The notes under the pieces were generated by a model. That model worked only from the letters and a program-made list of their open reading frames with translations. It was not told the DNA's origin and ran no database searches. DNA of 64,000 bases from Muribaculaceae bacterium (lineage in GTDB: Bacteria > Bacteroidota > Bacteroidia > Bacteroidales > Muribaculaceae): positions 1 to 64,000 of the forward strand of contig JAFLTR010000002.1 in assembly GCA_022509205.1 (NCBI GenBank). Reading direction: 5' to 3'. The stretch's first letter is position 1. Every line of letters begins with the position of its first letter. Shown here piece by piece: positions 47,309-55,845 of this stretch. Made by a program: the position numbers and the translations under genes.

Positions 47309-48631
47309 ATGATCATGGGAAAAACCTGCGGGAGAATTTTAGTTGTGGATGATAATTTGGGAGTAAGAAGGACTCTCAAGGTTATTTTGTCTCCTTACTT
47401 TGAAGAAATACATTCTATTGGATCTCCTACTGAAATTCTGTCTTCGATCGCTGAATATAAGCCTGATGTAGTTTTATTAGACATGAATTTTAAGGCAACT
47501 GTAAATTCCGGCAACGAAGGACTGTTTTATCTAAATGAAATTAAATCTAAATATCCTGGCATAGAGGTTGTGTTATTCACTGCTTACGGAGATATCCCTT
47601 TGGCAGTGGAAGGAATGAAAAAAGGTGCTTTCGATTTTATAGAGAAACCTTGGGATAACGAAAATCTGACTGAAACCCTGAAAAAAGCTGCAGCCAAAAG
47701 CCGATCGCAAAAGTCTTCTCCTTCCTCGGTTGATTCCATGTATTGGGGTAATTCTCCAAAAATTACTGAAATAAGGGAGGTCATAAATAAAGTTTCACCA
47801 ACCGATATATCTATTTTGATTACCGGAGAAAACGGTGTCGGCAAGGATATTGCAGCTAAAGAGATCTTTTCAAGGAGCCTAAGAAAAGATAAGCCTTATA
47901 TAGCGGTAGACATGGGTGCTATTACTGATTCATTACTCGAAAGCGAGCTTTTCGGACATGTGAGGGGCTCATTCACCGGTGCGGTCTCTGACCATAAAGG
48001 TAAATTTGAACAAGCCCAAGGTGGAACTTTATTTTTAGATGAAATTGGTAACCTGTCTTTGCCATCGCAAGCAAAACTTTTAAGAGCCATTCAAAATAGA
48101 GTAATCACAAAAGTCGGTGGAGACAAGGAAATACACGTTGATGTCAGAATAATCAGTGCAACAAACAAGGATTTGAAGAAAGAAGTTGCAGAAGGTCGGT
48201 TTCGCGAAGACTTGTTCTATAGACTTGCAGGATTTCAAATTGAAATGCCTGCATTAAGGGAAAGGAAGGAGGATATAATCGGGTTGGCAGATCATTTTCT
48301 TGAAATCTATTCAAAGAAATATCATAAGAACATTGAAAGTATAGAGATGGAAGCGCTGCTTTATCTGAAAGAACATCATTGGCCCGGAAATATCCGACAA
48401 ATGAAGCAGTTGATAGAGAAAGCTGTGATCTTCGCCGATGGAGACTCCTTGAAAATAGGAGATTTGAAAGCGGGCATATCTCCGGTCTATGAAAATGAAA
48501 AATCTCAGGATGAGAAAGAAATGATTGTAGAAGCATTATCCAAGACCGGAAGAAATATCAGCAAGGCTGCGAAGCTTCTTAATATGAGCCGACCTACCCT
48601 ATATTCCAAAATGAATAAATATAATCTTTGA
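47309..48631 (+). CDS. Module A sigma-54-dependent response regulator (NtrC type)
   Basis: A 440-aa enhancer-binding response regulator. The receiver domain (1-120) has the acidic pair near 14-15, phospho-acceptor Asp58 (LLDMN), Thr91 and Lys113. The AAA+ domain (about 145-380) has Walker A GENGVGKD (173-180), Walker B LFLDEI (241-246), and sigma-54 contact loop GSFTGA (220-225), an unusual variant of GAFTGA. A Fis-type HTH closes the protein (ISKAAKLLNMSRPTLYSKMNKY). A second ATG at 47315 is an alternative start. It is coupled to its kinase by TGATG and probably activates the promoter at 49669. Confidence 0.93.
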   Translation: MIMGKTCGRILVVDDNLGVRRTLKVILSPYFEEIHSIGSPTEILSSIAEYKPDVVLLDMNFKATVNSGNEGLFYLNEIKSKYPGIEVVLFTAYGDIPLAVEGMKKGAFDFIEKPWDNENLTETLKKAAAKSRSQKSSPSSVDSMYWGNSPKITEIREVINKVSPTDISILITGENGVGKDIAAKEIFSRSLRKDKPYIAVDMGAITDSLLESELFGHVRGSFTGAVSDHKGKFEQAQGGTLFLDEIGNLSLPSQAKLLRAIQNRVITKVGGDKEIHVDVRIISATNKDLKKEVAEGRFREDLFYRLAGFQIEMPALRERKEDIIGLADHFLEIYSKKYHKNIESIEMEALLYLKEHHWPGNIRQMKQLIEKAVIFADGDSLKIGDLKAGISPVYENEKSQDEKEMIVEALSKTGRNISKAAKLLNMSRPTLYSKMNKYNL

Positions 48632-49500
48632 TGAATACCTGGATTTGGATAGCCATTGTGGCGGGAGTAGCTATAATCACAATTTTTGTTACTATAGCTA
48701 TGATCAAACACAAGACAGTCAGGAAAATCAATTATATGTTTGATGCCTTTGAGGATGGAGAAACCAATTTCAAATTCAGAGAGAAAGGCAACTTAAACAA
48801 ATCGTTGAACAGATTAAGGGGAATTTTTGAAAAGCAAAAGATTGCAAACGAACAAGAATCATGGACTAAACTTACCCGAGTTCTTACTCATGAAATCATG
48901 AATACGCTGGCTCCGGTCGTCAGCCTGACTGATTCCTTAAACAGAAATGAAAAAATTCTTGAAGATGAAGTTCTGAAAGAAAGTCTTGATATAATTTCGG
49001 ACTCATCGCACCACCTGATAGAATTTGTTAACACATATCGTCAGATAACGGGGATTGCCCGACCCGTAAGACAAAGAATAGATCTTAAGAAAGTCATAGA
49101 GAAAACTATAAAACTGCATGAACAGTTGCTTTCAGAGAAGAATGTTGAAACACTGACCGAATTTCCTGAAGAAGAAATTATAGTGTATGCAGATGAAATG
49201 CAACTGACTCAAGTGTGTCAGAATTTAATCAAGAATGCCTGGCAAGCGGATGCTTGCAATATTGAATTTCATTTAAAAAGATTGTCAGACGATTCTATAG
49301 TTTTATGGGTAAAAAATGATGGGCATCCGATACCTCTTGAGGCGCAGGAGCAAATCTTCATACCATTCTACACAACTAAAGAAGATGGCACAGGTATAGG
49401 TTTAAGCGTTTGCCGACAAATTATGAGATATCATAAAGGATCTATCGACTTATTGCGCAGTAATTCCACAGAAACCATCTTTGAGCTCTCTTTTATTTGA
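48631..49500 (+). CDS. Module A sensor histidine kinase (NtrB-like, one TM helix)
   Basis: A 289-aa histidine kinase with a single N-terminal transmembrane helix (TWIWIAIVAGVAIITIFVTIAM) and almost no periplasmic part. A linker follows, then the DHp helix with H87 in LTHEIMNTLAP, and a HATPase domain with the N box LIKNAWQAD and the G2 box GTGIGLSVCRQIM. There is no PAS domain and no extracytoplasmic sensor, so the signal must come through the membrane or the cytoplasm. The ATG overlaps the regulator stop by one base (TGATG). The listed TTG start at 48628 is less likely. Confidence 0.9.
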   Translation: MNTWIWIAIVAGVAIITIFVTIAMIKHKTVRKINYMFDAFEDGETNFKFREKGNLNKSLNRLRGIFEKQKIANEQESWTKLTRVLTHEIMNTLAPVVSLTDSLNRNEKILEDEVLKESLDIISDSSHHLIEFVNTYRQITGIARPVRQRIDLKKVIEKTIKLHEQLLSEKNVETLTEFPEEEIIVYADEMQLTQVCQNLIKNAWQADACNIEFHLKRLSDDSIVLWVKNDGHPIPLEAQEQIFIPFYTTKEDGTGIGLSVCRQIMRYHKGSIDLLRSNSTETIFELSFI

Positions 49501-49590
49501 ATCTGATTAAATGTAGTGGGTCTGGCTCCGGCATTATAAGTCAAAAATATAGAGCCTGAACTCATCAACTCATAAATATATGCAAATAGA

Positions 49591-49624
49591 TGTACGATGT
49601 CGGTCATTTGTCCGATATCGTACA
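49591..49624 (+). promoter_or_regulatory. Module A palindromic activator site (candidate UAS)
   Basis: TGTACGATGTCGG (49591-49603), eight bases, then CCGATATCGTACA (49612-49624): 13-base arms with one mismatch. The centre (about 49607) is about 88 bp upstream of the predicted start of transcription, the usual place for an NtrC-type regulator. The best candidate ligand is the module A regulator encoded just upstream. This pattern is seen in the sequence; binding is inferred. Confidence 0.7.
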
Positions 49625-49668
49625 TTCTTTATTTTTAACTATATCCTGATAATTAAACGATTACATTA

Positions 49669-49685
49669 TTGGCACGCTCATTGTA
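49669..49685 (+). promoter_or_regulatory. Sigma-54 promoter of module A efflux operon
   Basis: TTGGCACGCTCATTGTA matches the -24/-12 consensus TGGCAC-N5-TTGC[AT] closely, with GG at -25/-24 and TTGT at -12. The predicted start of transcription is about 49696. The same GGC[AG]CGCTCATTGT core occurs in module B (58591). Confidence 0.85.
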
Positions 49686-49727
49686 TCCATAATGTTAAAA
49701 ATGACCATAAGTATCAGGCAAATTAAA

Positions 49728-50975
49728 ATGGATAGAGAATTAACAAAAGAGGAAAAGCGGAAAGAGTCATGGAAACTTTATCTAAGAATAGGGAGTGGCG
49801 TATTATTACTCGCCGTTATTATAATCTGTTTCTCCTTTTTTCTTGATGACAGTATCGATCAAAAAAATATTCGCACGGCAATAGCAGAAAAGGCTACATT
49901 GGAAAGCAGCGTATCGGCTACAGGAAAAATTGTACCACTTTATGAACAAACTATTGTTTCACCGGTGGCTACCAGAATTCTTGAAGTATACTGCGATGAA
50001 GGGGACTCTGTGGTGTCAGGCCAATCGTTATTAAGACTTGATCTTGAGTCTGCGGAAACAGAAAGGAGAAAATTAGCTGATGAAGTTTCCATGAAAAAAA
50101 TAGAATTAGAACAGACTTCCCTTAATACTGAAACTTATCTCACAGACCTCGAAATGAAAATCAAGACTAAGGAGATGGCTGTAGACCATCTGAAAGCGGA
50201 AGTGGAAAATGAGAAAAGGCTTGACAGTATCGGTAGTGGCACCGGCGACAAAATACGCGAGGCAGAACTTGCATACTCTACAGCTCAATTGGAACTCAGG
50301 CAATTAAAAACTCAATTAATGAATGAAAAGAAAACACATGCAGCTATTTATAGGAGCAAACAATTGGAAGAAAGCATTTCTCAAAGAAATCTTCTTGAAA
50401 TGGAACGCACTCTGGATGATGCTAAGGTCAAGGCGCCTAAAACCGGAACAGTGACCTATCTTAACAAAACTTTAGGCACAAGTATTGGCGCAGGAGAAAG
50501 GCTTGCGGTGGTTTCAGATCTTTCCCATTTTAAAATTTCGGCAGAAATTTCAGAAGGTAATGCGCCTAAAATCTCGATTGGTTCTGCTGTCAAGATAAGA
50601 TTCAATAAAAATACTTTAGAAGGTCATATCAGTAGTATTTCCCCGCAAAGTCAAAATGGAATGGTGGAATTTAACATTCTTTTAAATGATGACAGCGATA
50701 AGAGATTAAGATCAGGACTGAGAACCGAGTTAAATGTTGTCTATGATATTCACGATGATATTGTTAGAATACCGAACGGACAATTTTTTCAAGGTCCCGG
50801 CATCTATTCAATGTTTGTTAAGATATCACCCGATAAACTGGAAAGGCGTTCCGTAACACTTGGAGACAGTAATTTTGATTTTGTAGAAGTGAAAAGCGGC
50901 ATAAATCCCGGAGAAGAGGTAGTAATCACAGACATGTCTGATTATAAAGCGAAAAAGACTCTCACATTAAAATAA
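49728..50975 (+). CDS. Module A HlyD/MacA-type periplasmic adaptor protein
   Basis: A 415-aa membrane-fusion protein linking an ABC transporter to an outer-membrane channel. It has an N-terminal transmembrane helix (LYLRIGSGVLLLAVIIICFSFFL), a lipoyl/hairpin region (YEQTIVSPVATRILEVYCDEGDSV), a long coiled coil (about 110-205), then KAPKTGTVTYLNKTLGTSIGAGERLAVVSD and a membrane-proximal domain. The listed start at 49692 is at or before the predicted transcription start (about 49696), so I use ATG 49728 (MDRELTKEEKR). The homologous module B protein also begins MDKEL. Confidence 0.9.
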   Translation: MDRELTKEEKRKESWKLYLRIGSGVLLLAVIIICFSFFLDDSIDQKNIRTAIAEKATLESSVSATGKIVPLYEQTIVSPVATRILEVYCDEGDSVVSGQSLLRLDLESAETERRKLADEVSMKKIELEQTSLNTETYLTDLEMKIKTKEMAVDHLKAEVENEKRLDSIGSGTGDKIREAELAYSTAQLELRQLKTQLMNEKKTHAAIYRSKQLEESISQRNLLEMERTLDDAKVKAPKTGTVTYLNKTLGTSIGAGERLAVVSDLSHFKISAEISEGNAPKISIGSAVKIRFNKNTLEGHISSISPQSQNGMVEFNILLNDDSDKRLRSGLRTELNVVYDIHDDIVRIPNGQFFQGPGIYSMFVKISPDKLERRSVTLGDSNFDFVEVKSGINPGEEVVITDMSDYKAKKTLTLK

Positions 50976-51056
50976 GTAGTAAACCTACTTAGGTTTGGAT
51001 AAAATATATGGAATTTAATTTTTAACAACTGCTTAGACAAATAATCATCAATTTAT

Positions 51057-51731
51057 ATGGAAATAATCAAACTACAAGATGTAGCCAAAGTCTATCGAAC
51101 TAAGGAAATAGAGACGTTGGCCCTTGAAAATGTAAATCTGGAGATACGAAAAGGTGAATTCGTAAGCATAATGGGACCCTCTGGTTGTGGTAAATCTACC
51201 CTTCTCAATATCATCGGTCTTCTTGACAATCCCACCTCCGGTGAAGTCAGAATATTGGATGAATTAACCGTTTCTTTAAACGATTCCAAACTTTCCGCTT
51301 TCCGTAACGAAAATATCGGTTTTGTTTTTCAGAGTTTCCATCTTATTCCCTCTCTTAATGTCACGGAGAATGTTGCTCTTCCGTTGATCTACAGGTCCGG
51401 ATTATCACATAAAGAGCGCATCAGAAAAATCGAAGAAGTTCTGACCCGGCTTGGATTGAGCCACAGAATGCGTCATTTCCCCTCTCAACTTTCAGGAGGT
51501 CAATGCCAACGAGTAGCTATTGCAAGAGCTATCGTGGGAGATCCCAAAATAATACTTGCCGACGAGCCTACAGGTAATCTTGATTCCAAAATGGGTCAGG
51601 AAGTTATGGATATTCTCCATCAGCTAAATAAAGAAGATGGGAAAACTATCGTTATGGTGACTCATAATGAACATCAGGCCCGAGAAACCGACCGCATCAT
51701 CAGATTTTTTGATGGGCGCCAAGTGGGCTAA
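51057..51731 (+). CDS. Module A ABC transporter ATP-binding protein (MacB/LolD type)
   Basis: A 224-aa nucleotide-binding subunit. It has Walker [10 protein letters not shown] at about 40-48, the Q loop FVFQSFHLIPSLNV, the ABC signature [15 protein letters not shown], Walker [13 protein letters not shown] and the H-loop VMVTHNEHQ. This is the classic LolD/MacB/FtsE-type subunit partnering a separate FtsX-like permease. The DNLDxN variation gives no functional clue. It follows the adaptor gene by 81 bases and precedes the first permease by 44. Confidence 0.94.
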   Translation: MEIIKLQDVAKVYRTKEIETLALENVNLEIRKGEFVSIMGPSGCGKSTLLNIIGLLDNPTSGEVRILDELTVSLNDSKLSAFRNENIGFVFQSFHLIPSLNVTENVALPLIYRSGLSHKERIRKIEEVLTRLGLSHRMRHFPSQLSGGQCQRVAIARAIVGDPKIILADEPTGNLDSKMGQEVMDILHQLNKEDGKTIVMVTHNEHQARETDRIIRFFDGRQVG

Positions 51732-51775
51732 ACTTTAAGGGTATCACAACTTCTTAAGCTAAAATTTTCCCAATC

Positions 51776-53068
51776 ATGAACTATATAAAACAATTATTAT
51801 ATGAACTCCGGAATCAGAAGCTGGTGACTTGGGTCAGTATTTCCGGGACAGCTCTTGCAATCTTCCTTATTATGGCCACTTTCATGGCAGATAAAATAAC
51901 CAATGTCAGTATAGCTCCCGAATCAAACCGTGACAGGATCTTAAAAGGTCAGAACATTGATTTCCATTCTCAAGACGGTTCCAGCGGTAGCGGGTGGGGC
52001 ATAGATTATAATCTGGCTAAGAGACTCTACGAAAATCTCGATGGGGTGGAAAGATTATCCTTTATCGCTTATACCTGGAATCCGTATGATGTGGGATTGC
52101 CAAAACAAAACACCATTACTGCCCAGGGCCTGGAAGTGGATGATGAATTCTGGAAGATATATGACTACAAATTTATTTCAGGATCGCCATTTGAGAAAGC
52201 CGAAATTGAAGCAGAAAAAAATTTAGCCATCATAACAGAAAGCACGGCACGTGATCTTTTTAAAGAAACCGATGTGGCAGGAAGAGATATCGATATTGAT
52301 GGACAACCCTACCAAATCAAAGGTGTGGTGGAAGATTCTTTTCCATTGCTTCCGGATGGCACAGTCAAGGTTTTCACCAATTTTTCAAAAAAAGGGTTTG
52401 AAACAAGTTTTGGTGACGGTTTTTTTGGTAAAAGCTCAGTGAGACTATTGCTCGAACCCGGTGTTGATCCTGAAAAGGTGAAACAACAGGTTGAAAAGAG
52501 ATATGCAGATATCAACAGAGAGATTGCTCCGGAAGGAAATGAATTGAAATATCACATGCAACCCTATACCTCTGCTGAGATGAGTTCCGGATCTTTTGGA
52601 AGTAACAATGATCCACAACTCAAATACAAAACGCGACTGAAAGCCCTTATCTATATCATTCTTCTTTTGTTGCCTGCCATCAATCTTAGCAGCATGACTC
52701 AAAGCCGGCTTCAAAAAAGAATCTCGGAAATTGGTGTCAGAAGAGCCTTTGGGGCGAAAAGGAGGGTTATAATCTTCCAAATTTTCACAGAAAATCTAAT
52801 TTTATCTTTTGTAGGAGGAGTGATAGGATTAGGATTAAGCTTGATCTTTATTGCATTTCTAAGCGGTTATTTTGTTTCCGTGACAGATTTAGATTTTAAC
52901 GCAATAACCACATTCAATCTCTCACCGGTGATCTGGCAAATTTTTGATTTCTCAGTTTTCTTCATAGCCTTCGGGTCCTGCTTCGTTTTAAATCTTCTTA
53001 GTGCTTTTGTACCAGCCTGGAGAGCCTCGGCTGTAGAGCCCGCAGTAGCTATTTCAAAAACCCGTTAA
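51776..53068 (+). CDS. Module A ABC permease 1 (MacB_PCD/FtsX)
   Basis: A 430-aa permease. It has an N-terminal transmembrane helix (LVTWVSISGTALAIFLIMATFM), a periplasmic MacB-type domain (about 45-290), and three C-terminal helices (near 300-318, 345-370 and 395-420) of the FtsX fold, including RLQKRISEIGVRRAFGAKRRVIIFQIF. The conserved VKMSEIGVRRAFGA-like stretch before the helices is characteristic. It is joined to a second single permease (gap of 10 bases), suggesting a heterodimeric membrane part. Substrate is unknown. Confidence 0.9.
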   Translation: MNYIKQLLYELRNQKLVTWVSISGTALAIFLIMATFMADKITNVSIAPESNRDRILKGQNIDFHSQDGSSGSGWGIDYNLAKRLYENLDGVERLSFIAYTWNPYDVGLPKQNTITAQGLEVDDEFWKIYDYKFISGSPFEKAEIEAEKNLAIITESTARDLFKETDVAGRDIDIDGQPYQIKGVVEDSFPLLPDGTVKVFTNFSKKGFETSFGDGFFGKSSVRLLLEPGVDPEKVKQQVEKRYADINREIAPEGNELKYHMQPYTSAEMSSGSFGSNNDPQLKYKTRLKALIYIILLLLPAINLSSMTQSRLQKRISEIGVRRAFGAKRRVIIFQIFTENLILSFVGGVIGLGLSLIFIAFLSGYFVSVTDLDFNAITTFNLSPVIWQIFDFSVFFIAFGSCFVLNLLSAFVPAWRASAVEPAVAISKTR

Positions 53069-53078
53069 TCTAAAAAAT

Positions 53079-54308
53079 ATGAAAAGAGCATTGTTGAGCC
53101 AGATGGCTCATGAATGGAAAAACAATATATGGCTGATAATCGAACTTGCCATTGTAACTTTGGCTATTTGGGCTATCATGACTTTGCTTTGGGTGTTATG
53201 TAAGGGCCTAACACAGCCATTAGGGTTCAACCCTACGGATGTTTATACTCTTGATGTAAAAAGTGTGCCGGAATCAAGCCCATATTTTCTTGCCGATTAT
53301 AAAGATAAATATTTTGAAGACAGAAATAAGCTCATAGAAAGGCTTAGAAACAACCCACATGTGGAAGCAGTGAGCCTTCACAACAATTTTGCTCCATTTG
53401 AATATAATTACAGCGGCAATTTCTTCGAAGTAGAAGGTTGGATTCCTGAATCTATCGGATACACGGGTAATGTCAGAAGAGCGGAACCCGAAATTGTCAG
53501 GATTTTGGATATAAAAAGCACCACGGGAAAATCTCAGGATCAACTAATAGGCATGTTACAAAGAGGAGAAGTATTGATTTCTCATAATCGTGGTGTCGAG
53601 CAAAAAATGGGTCCGATTGAAAATATCATAGGGAAAAAAATTTATCCTTATCAGGAAGAGGAAAAAGGGAAAAGAATCGGTGATGTGGTGGATAGAGTCA
53701 GAAGAAGCGACTATGAATATGAAGATAGAGGAGTATTGATTGTGCCAATCGATCCTGTTACGGAATGGGGTGACATTATTTTGAAATTAAAATCGGGTCA
53801 AATCCAAGATTTCATTAATGATTTCAATTCCGACCCTTCTCTTTCTCATCTCCGAAACATCTACCTGTCGAATTTGAAAAGCCTTGAAAAGAAAGGAGAA
53901 GCTTTAAATAAAGAAATTGAAATCAACATACGATTGATGGTTGCCATTTCTTTCTTCCTTTTGGTGACAATATTCCTTGGTCTTCTGGGATCATTCTGGT
54001 TCCGAGTGCAGCAAAGGGTCAGTGAATTTGCAATTCGTAAAACATTCGGAGCCAAAGATTCCGAATTGTTCCGAAGGATTCTGGGAGAAGGTCTGTTGCT
54101 TTTAGTAGCTTCCTTGTTGCTTGTTTCAGCCTGTGTATGGCCTTTTATTAAAAAATTGTCTGACTATACCGGTGAGGATTGGTGGGTGTTCATTGCATTC
54201 GAAGGTATCGTGACCGGGGTCATGGCCATAGGGATTATCCTGAGCCTTTCCTATCCTGCCTGGAGAGCCATGAAGATAGAACCCGCCATTGCCGTTAAAG
54301 AGGAATAA
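53079..54308 (+). CDS. Module A ABC permease 2 (MacB_PCD/FtsX)
   Basis: A 409-aa paralogue of permease 1. It has an N-terminal helix (WLIIELAIVTLAIWAIMTLLWVL), a periplasmic domain (about 50-290), and the C-terminal FtsX block with VSEFAIRKTFGAKDSELFRRIL and LLLLVASLLLVSACVWPF. It diverges clearly from permease 1 in the periplasmic part, which fits an asymmetric transporter. Its stop lies 37 bases before the tolC-A start. Confidence 0.9.
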   Translation: MKRALLSQMAHEWKNNIWLIIELAIVTLAIWAIMTLLWVLCKGLTQPLGFNPTDVYTLDVKSVPESSPYFLADYKDKYFEDRNKLIERLRNNPHVEAVSLHNNFAPFEYNYSGNFFEVEGWIPESIGYTGNVRRAEPEIVRILDIKSTTGKSQDQLIGMLQRGEVLISHNRGVEQKMGPIENIIGKKIYPYQEEEKGKRIGDVVDRVRRSDYEYEDRGVLIVPIDPVTEWGDIILKLKSGQIQDFINDFNSDPSLSHLRNIYLSNLKSLEKKGEALNKEIEINIRLMVAISFFLLVTIFLGLLGSFWFRVQQRVSEFAIRKTFGAKDSELFRRILGEGLLLLVASLLLVSACVWPFIKKLSDYTGEDWWVFIAFEGIVTGVMAIGIILSLSYPAWRAMKIEPAIAVKEE

Positions 54309-54345
54309 TTGTAGATTAATCAACTTCAATTGCAATCCAAAAATA

Positions 54346-55827
54346 ATGCGAATCATTAAAATTCTCATATTAATTTATATTTGTTTGTCATGCAAGGGAG
54401 TAATGAGGGCGGAGAGCCGGGCTCTCCCCCTCTCTCTCCAAGATGCAATGGCGCGGGCTCGTACTAACAGTGTAGATGCTGAGGTTGCCTTAAATCAATT
54501 AAAAAGCGCTTATTGGTCATATCGCTCATATAAGGCAGAATTATTGCCCGAACTTTCCCTTTCCGCAACTGTGCCATCCTACCATAAACAATACAGTCCT
54601 TACATGGATGATACTGGAAGTTATACATTTGTCGCCAATAATTTCCTTCAACTTAACGGTGAATTATCCATTACTCAAAATATATGGTTGACAGGCGGCC
54701 AATTATCCGTAAACTCTTCCTTGGATTTTTATAGGCAGTTAGGGAAAGGCGCCTTCAATCAGTTTATGTCAATACCGGTTGCTTTGACACTTTCACAACC
54801 AATTTTCGGAGTGAACAATATCAAATGGGACAGAAAAATCGAACCTGTCAGATATGAGGAAGCCAAGGCTGAATTCCTTAGCGCTACAGAAAATGTGGCC
54901 CTCTTGGCAATTCAGTATTACTTTTCTTTTCTTTTAGCAAAGGAGAATCTCTCGATTGCAAGGAAGAATCTTGAAAGCGCAGAAAAACTATATGAAGTGG
55001 CCCTTGAAAAGAGGGAAATGGGAAGAATTAGCAAGAATGATCTTTTACAGATGGAACTGAATCTTCTGGATTCCCGCACGGAGGTGACAGATTGTGAAAG
55101 TAACTATAAGAGCAGCATGTTTCAACTCACTACATTCCTTGATTTTGATGAAGGAACAGACATAAGTGCCACAGTACCGGAAGACGTGCCCTTTGTGGAA
55201 ATAAATTATGACGACGCTCTTAATAAAGCGGAAACAAATAATAGTTTCTCAAAAAATATGATGCGGATTCAGCTGGAAGCCGACTATGCAGTGGCTCAGG
55301 CCAAGGGATCGCAACGTGAGATCAATCTTTTTGCTCAGGTGGGATACACGGGCACCGATCATTATTTAAGTGGAAGTTACAGCAATCTAAAAAGCAATCA
55401 GATTGTGCAGATCGGTTTTGAGATTCCTCTTGTCGATTGGGGTCGACGAAAAGGACAGGTTAAGGTAGCCGAAAGTAATCGTAAACTTGTGGAAAGTCGA
55501 GTGAGGCAAGAGACAATGAATTTCCGGCAAAATCTTTTCATCCTGATAGAAAGATACTCCAATCAGTTGCAACAACTTCAGATTGCAAGGCGGGCAGATG
55601 AAATTGCTCAAAAAAGATATGCCACTAATGAGGAGACATTCTTGATCGGCAAGATTTCTACTCTTGATTTGAATGATTCCCGATTGAAAAAAGATGAAGC
55701 ACGACGTAATTTTGTAAATGAACTTTATCTGTTCTGGTATTATTTTTATCAGATCCGAAGTCTGACTCTGTGGGATTATGCCCTAAACACTCCCATCGAA
55801 ACCGATATAGAAGCTTTTGTAAAATAA
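54346..55827 (+). CDS. Module A TolC-type outer-membrane efflux protein
   Basis: A 493-aa outer-membrane channel of the TolC/OEP family. It has a signal region (MRIIKILILIYICLSCKGV), two OEP repeats with helical hairpins (about 60-250 and 290-480), and family stretches such as LSLQDAMARARTNSVDAEVAL and LAIQYYFSFLLAKENLSIARKNLESAEKLYEVALEKREMG. The listed start at 54289 would overlap the permease 2 end; ATG 54346 puts the signal peptide at the N-terminus. It completes the tripartite pump. Confidence 0.9.
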   Translation: MRIIKILILIYICLSCKGVMRAESRALPLSLQDAMARARTNSVDAEVALNQLKSAYWSYRSYKAELLPELSLSATVPSYHKQYSPYMDDTGSYTFVANNFLQLNGELSITQNIWLTGGQLSVNSSLDFYRQLGKGAFNQFMSIPVALTLSQPIFGVNNIKWDRKIEPVRYEEAKAEFLSATENVALLAIQYYFSFLLAKENLSIARKNLESAEKLYEVALEKREMGRISKNDLLQMELNLLDSRTEVTDCESNYKSSMFQLTTFLDFDEGTDISATVPEDVPFVEINYDDALNKAETNNSFSKNMMRIQLEADYAVAQAKGSQREINLFAQVGYTGTDHYLSGSYSNLKSNQIVQIGFEIPLVDWGRRKGQVKVAESNRKLVESRVRQETMNFRQNLFILIERYSNQLQQLQIARRADEIAQKRYATNEETFLIGKISTLDLNDSRLKKDEARRNFVNELYLFWYYFYQIRSLTLWDYALNTPIETDIEAFVK

Positions 55828-55841
55828 ATTTGTTAATTTTG
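55825..55841 (+). promoter_or_regulatory. Tandem -7 boxes for module B two-component genes
   Basis: TAAATTTG (55825-55832) overlaps the tolC-A stop codon, and TAATTTTG (55834-55841) ends four bases before the regulator ATG. They suggest an independent, nearly leaderless transcript for the module B regulator, separate from the sigma-54 module A operon. Confidence 0.45.
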
Positions 55842-55845
55842 GATT

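Noticed and set aside
49692-49727. Upstream start for hlyD-A (MLKMTISIRQIK)
   Set aside because: The predicted sigma-54 transcription start (about 49696) lies after ATG 49692, and the module B homologue begins at the equivalent MDKEL position.
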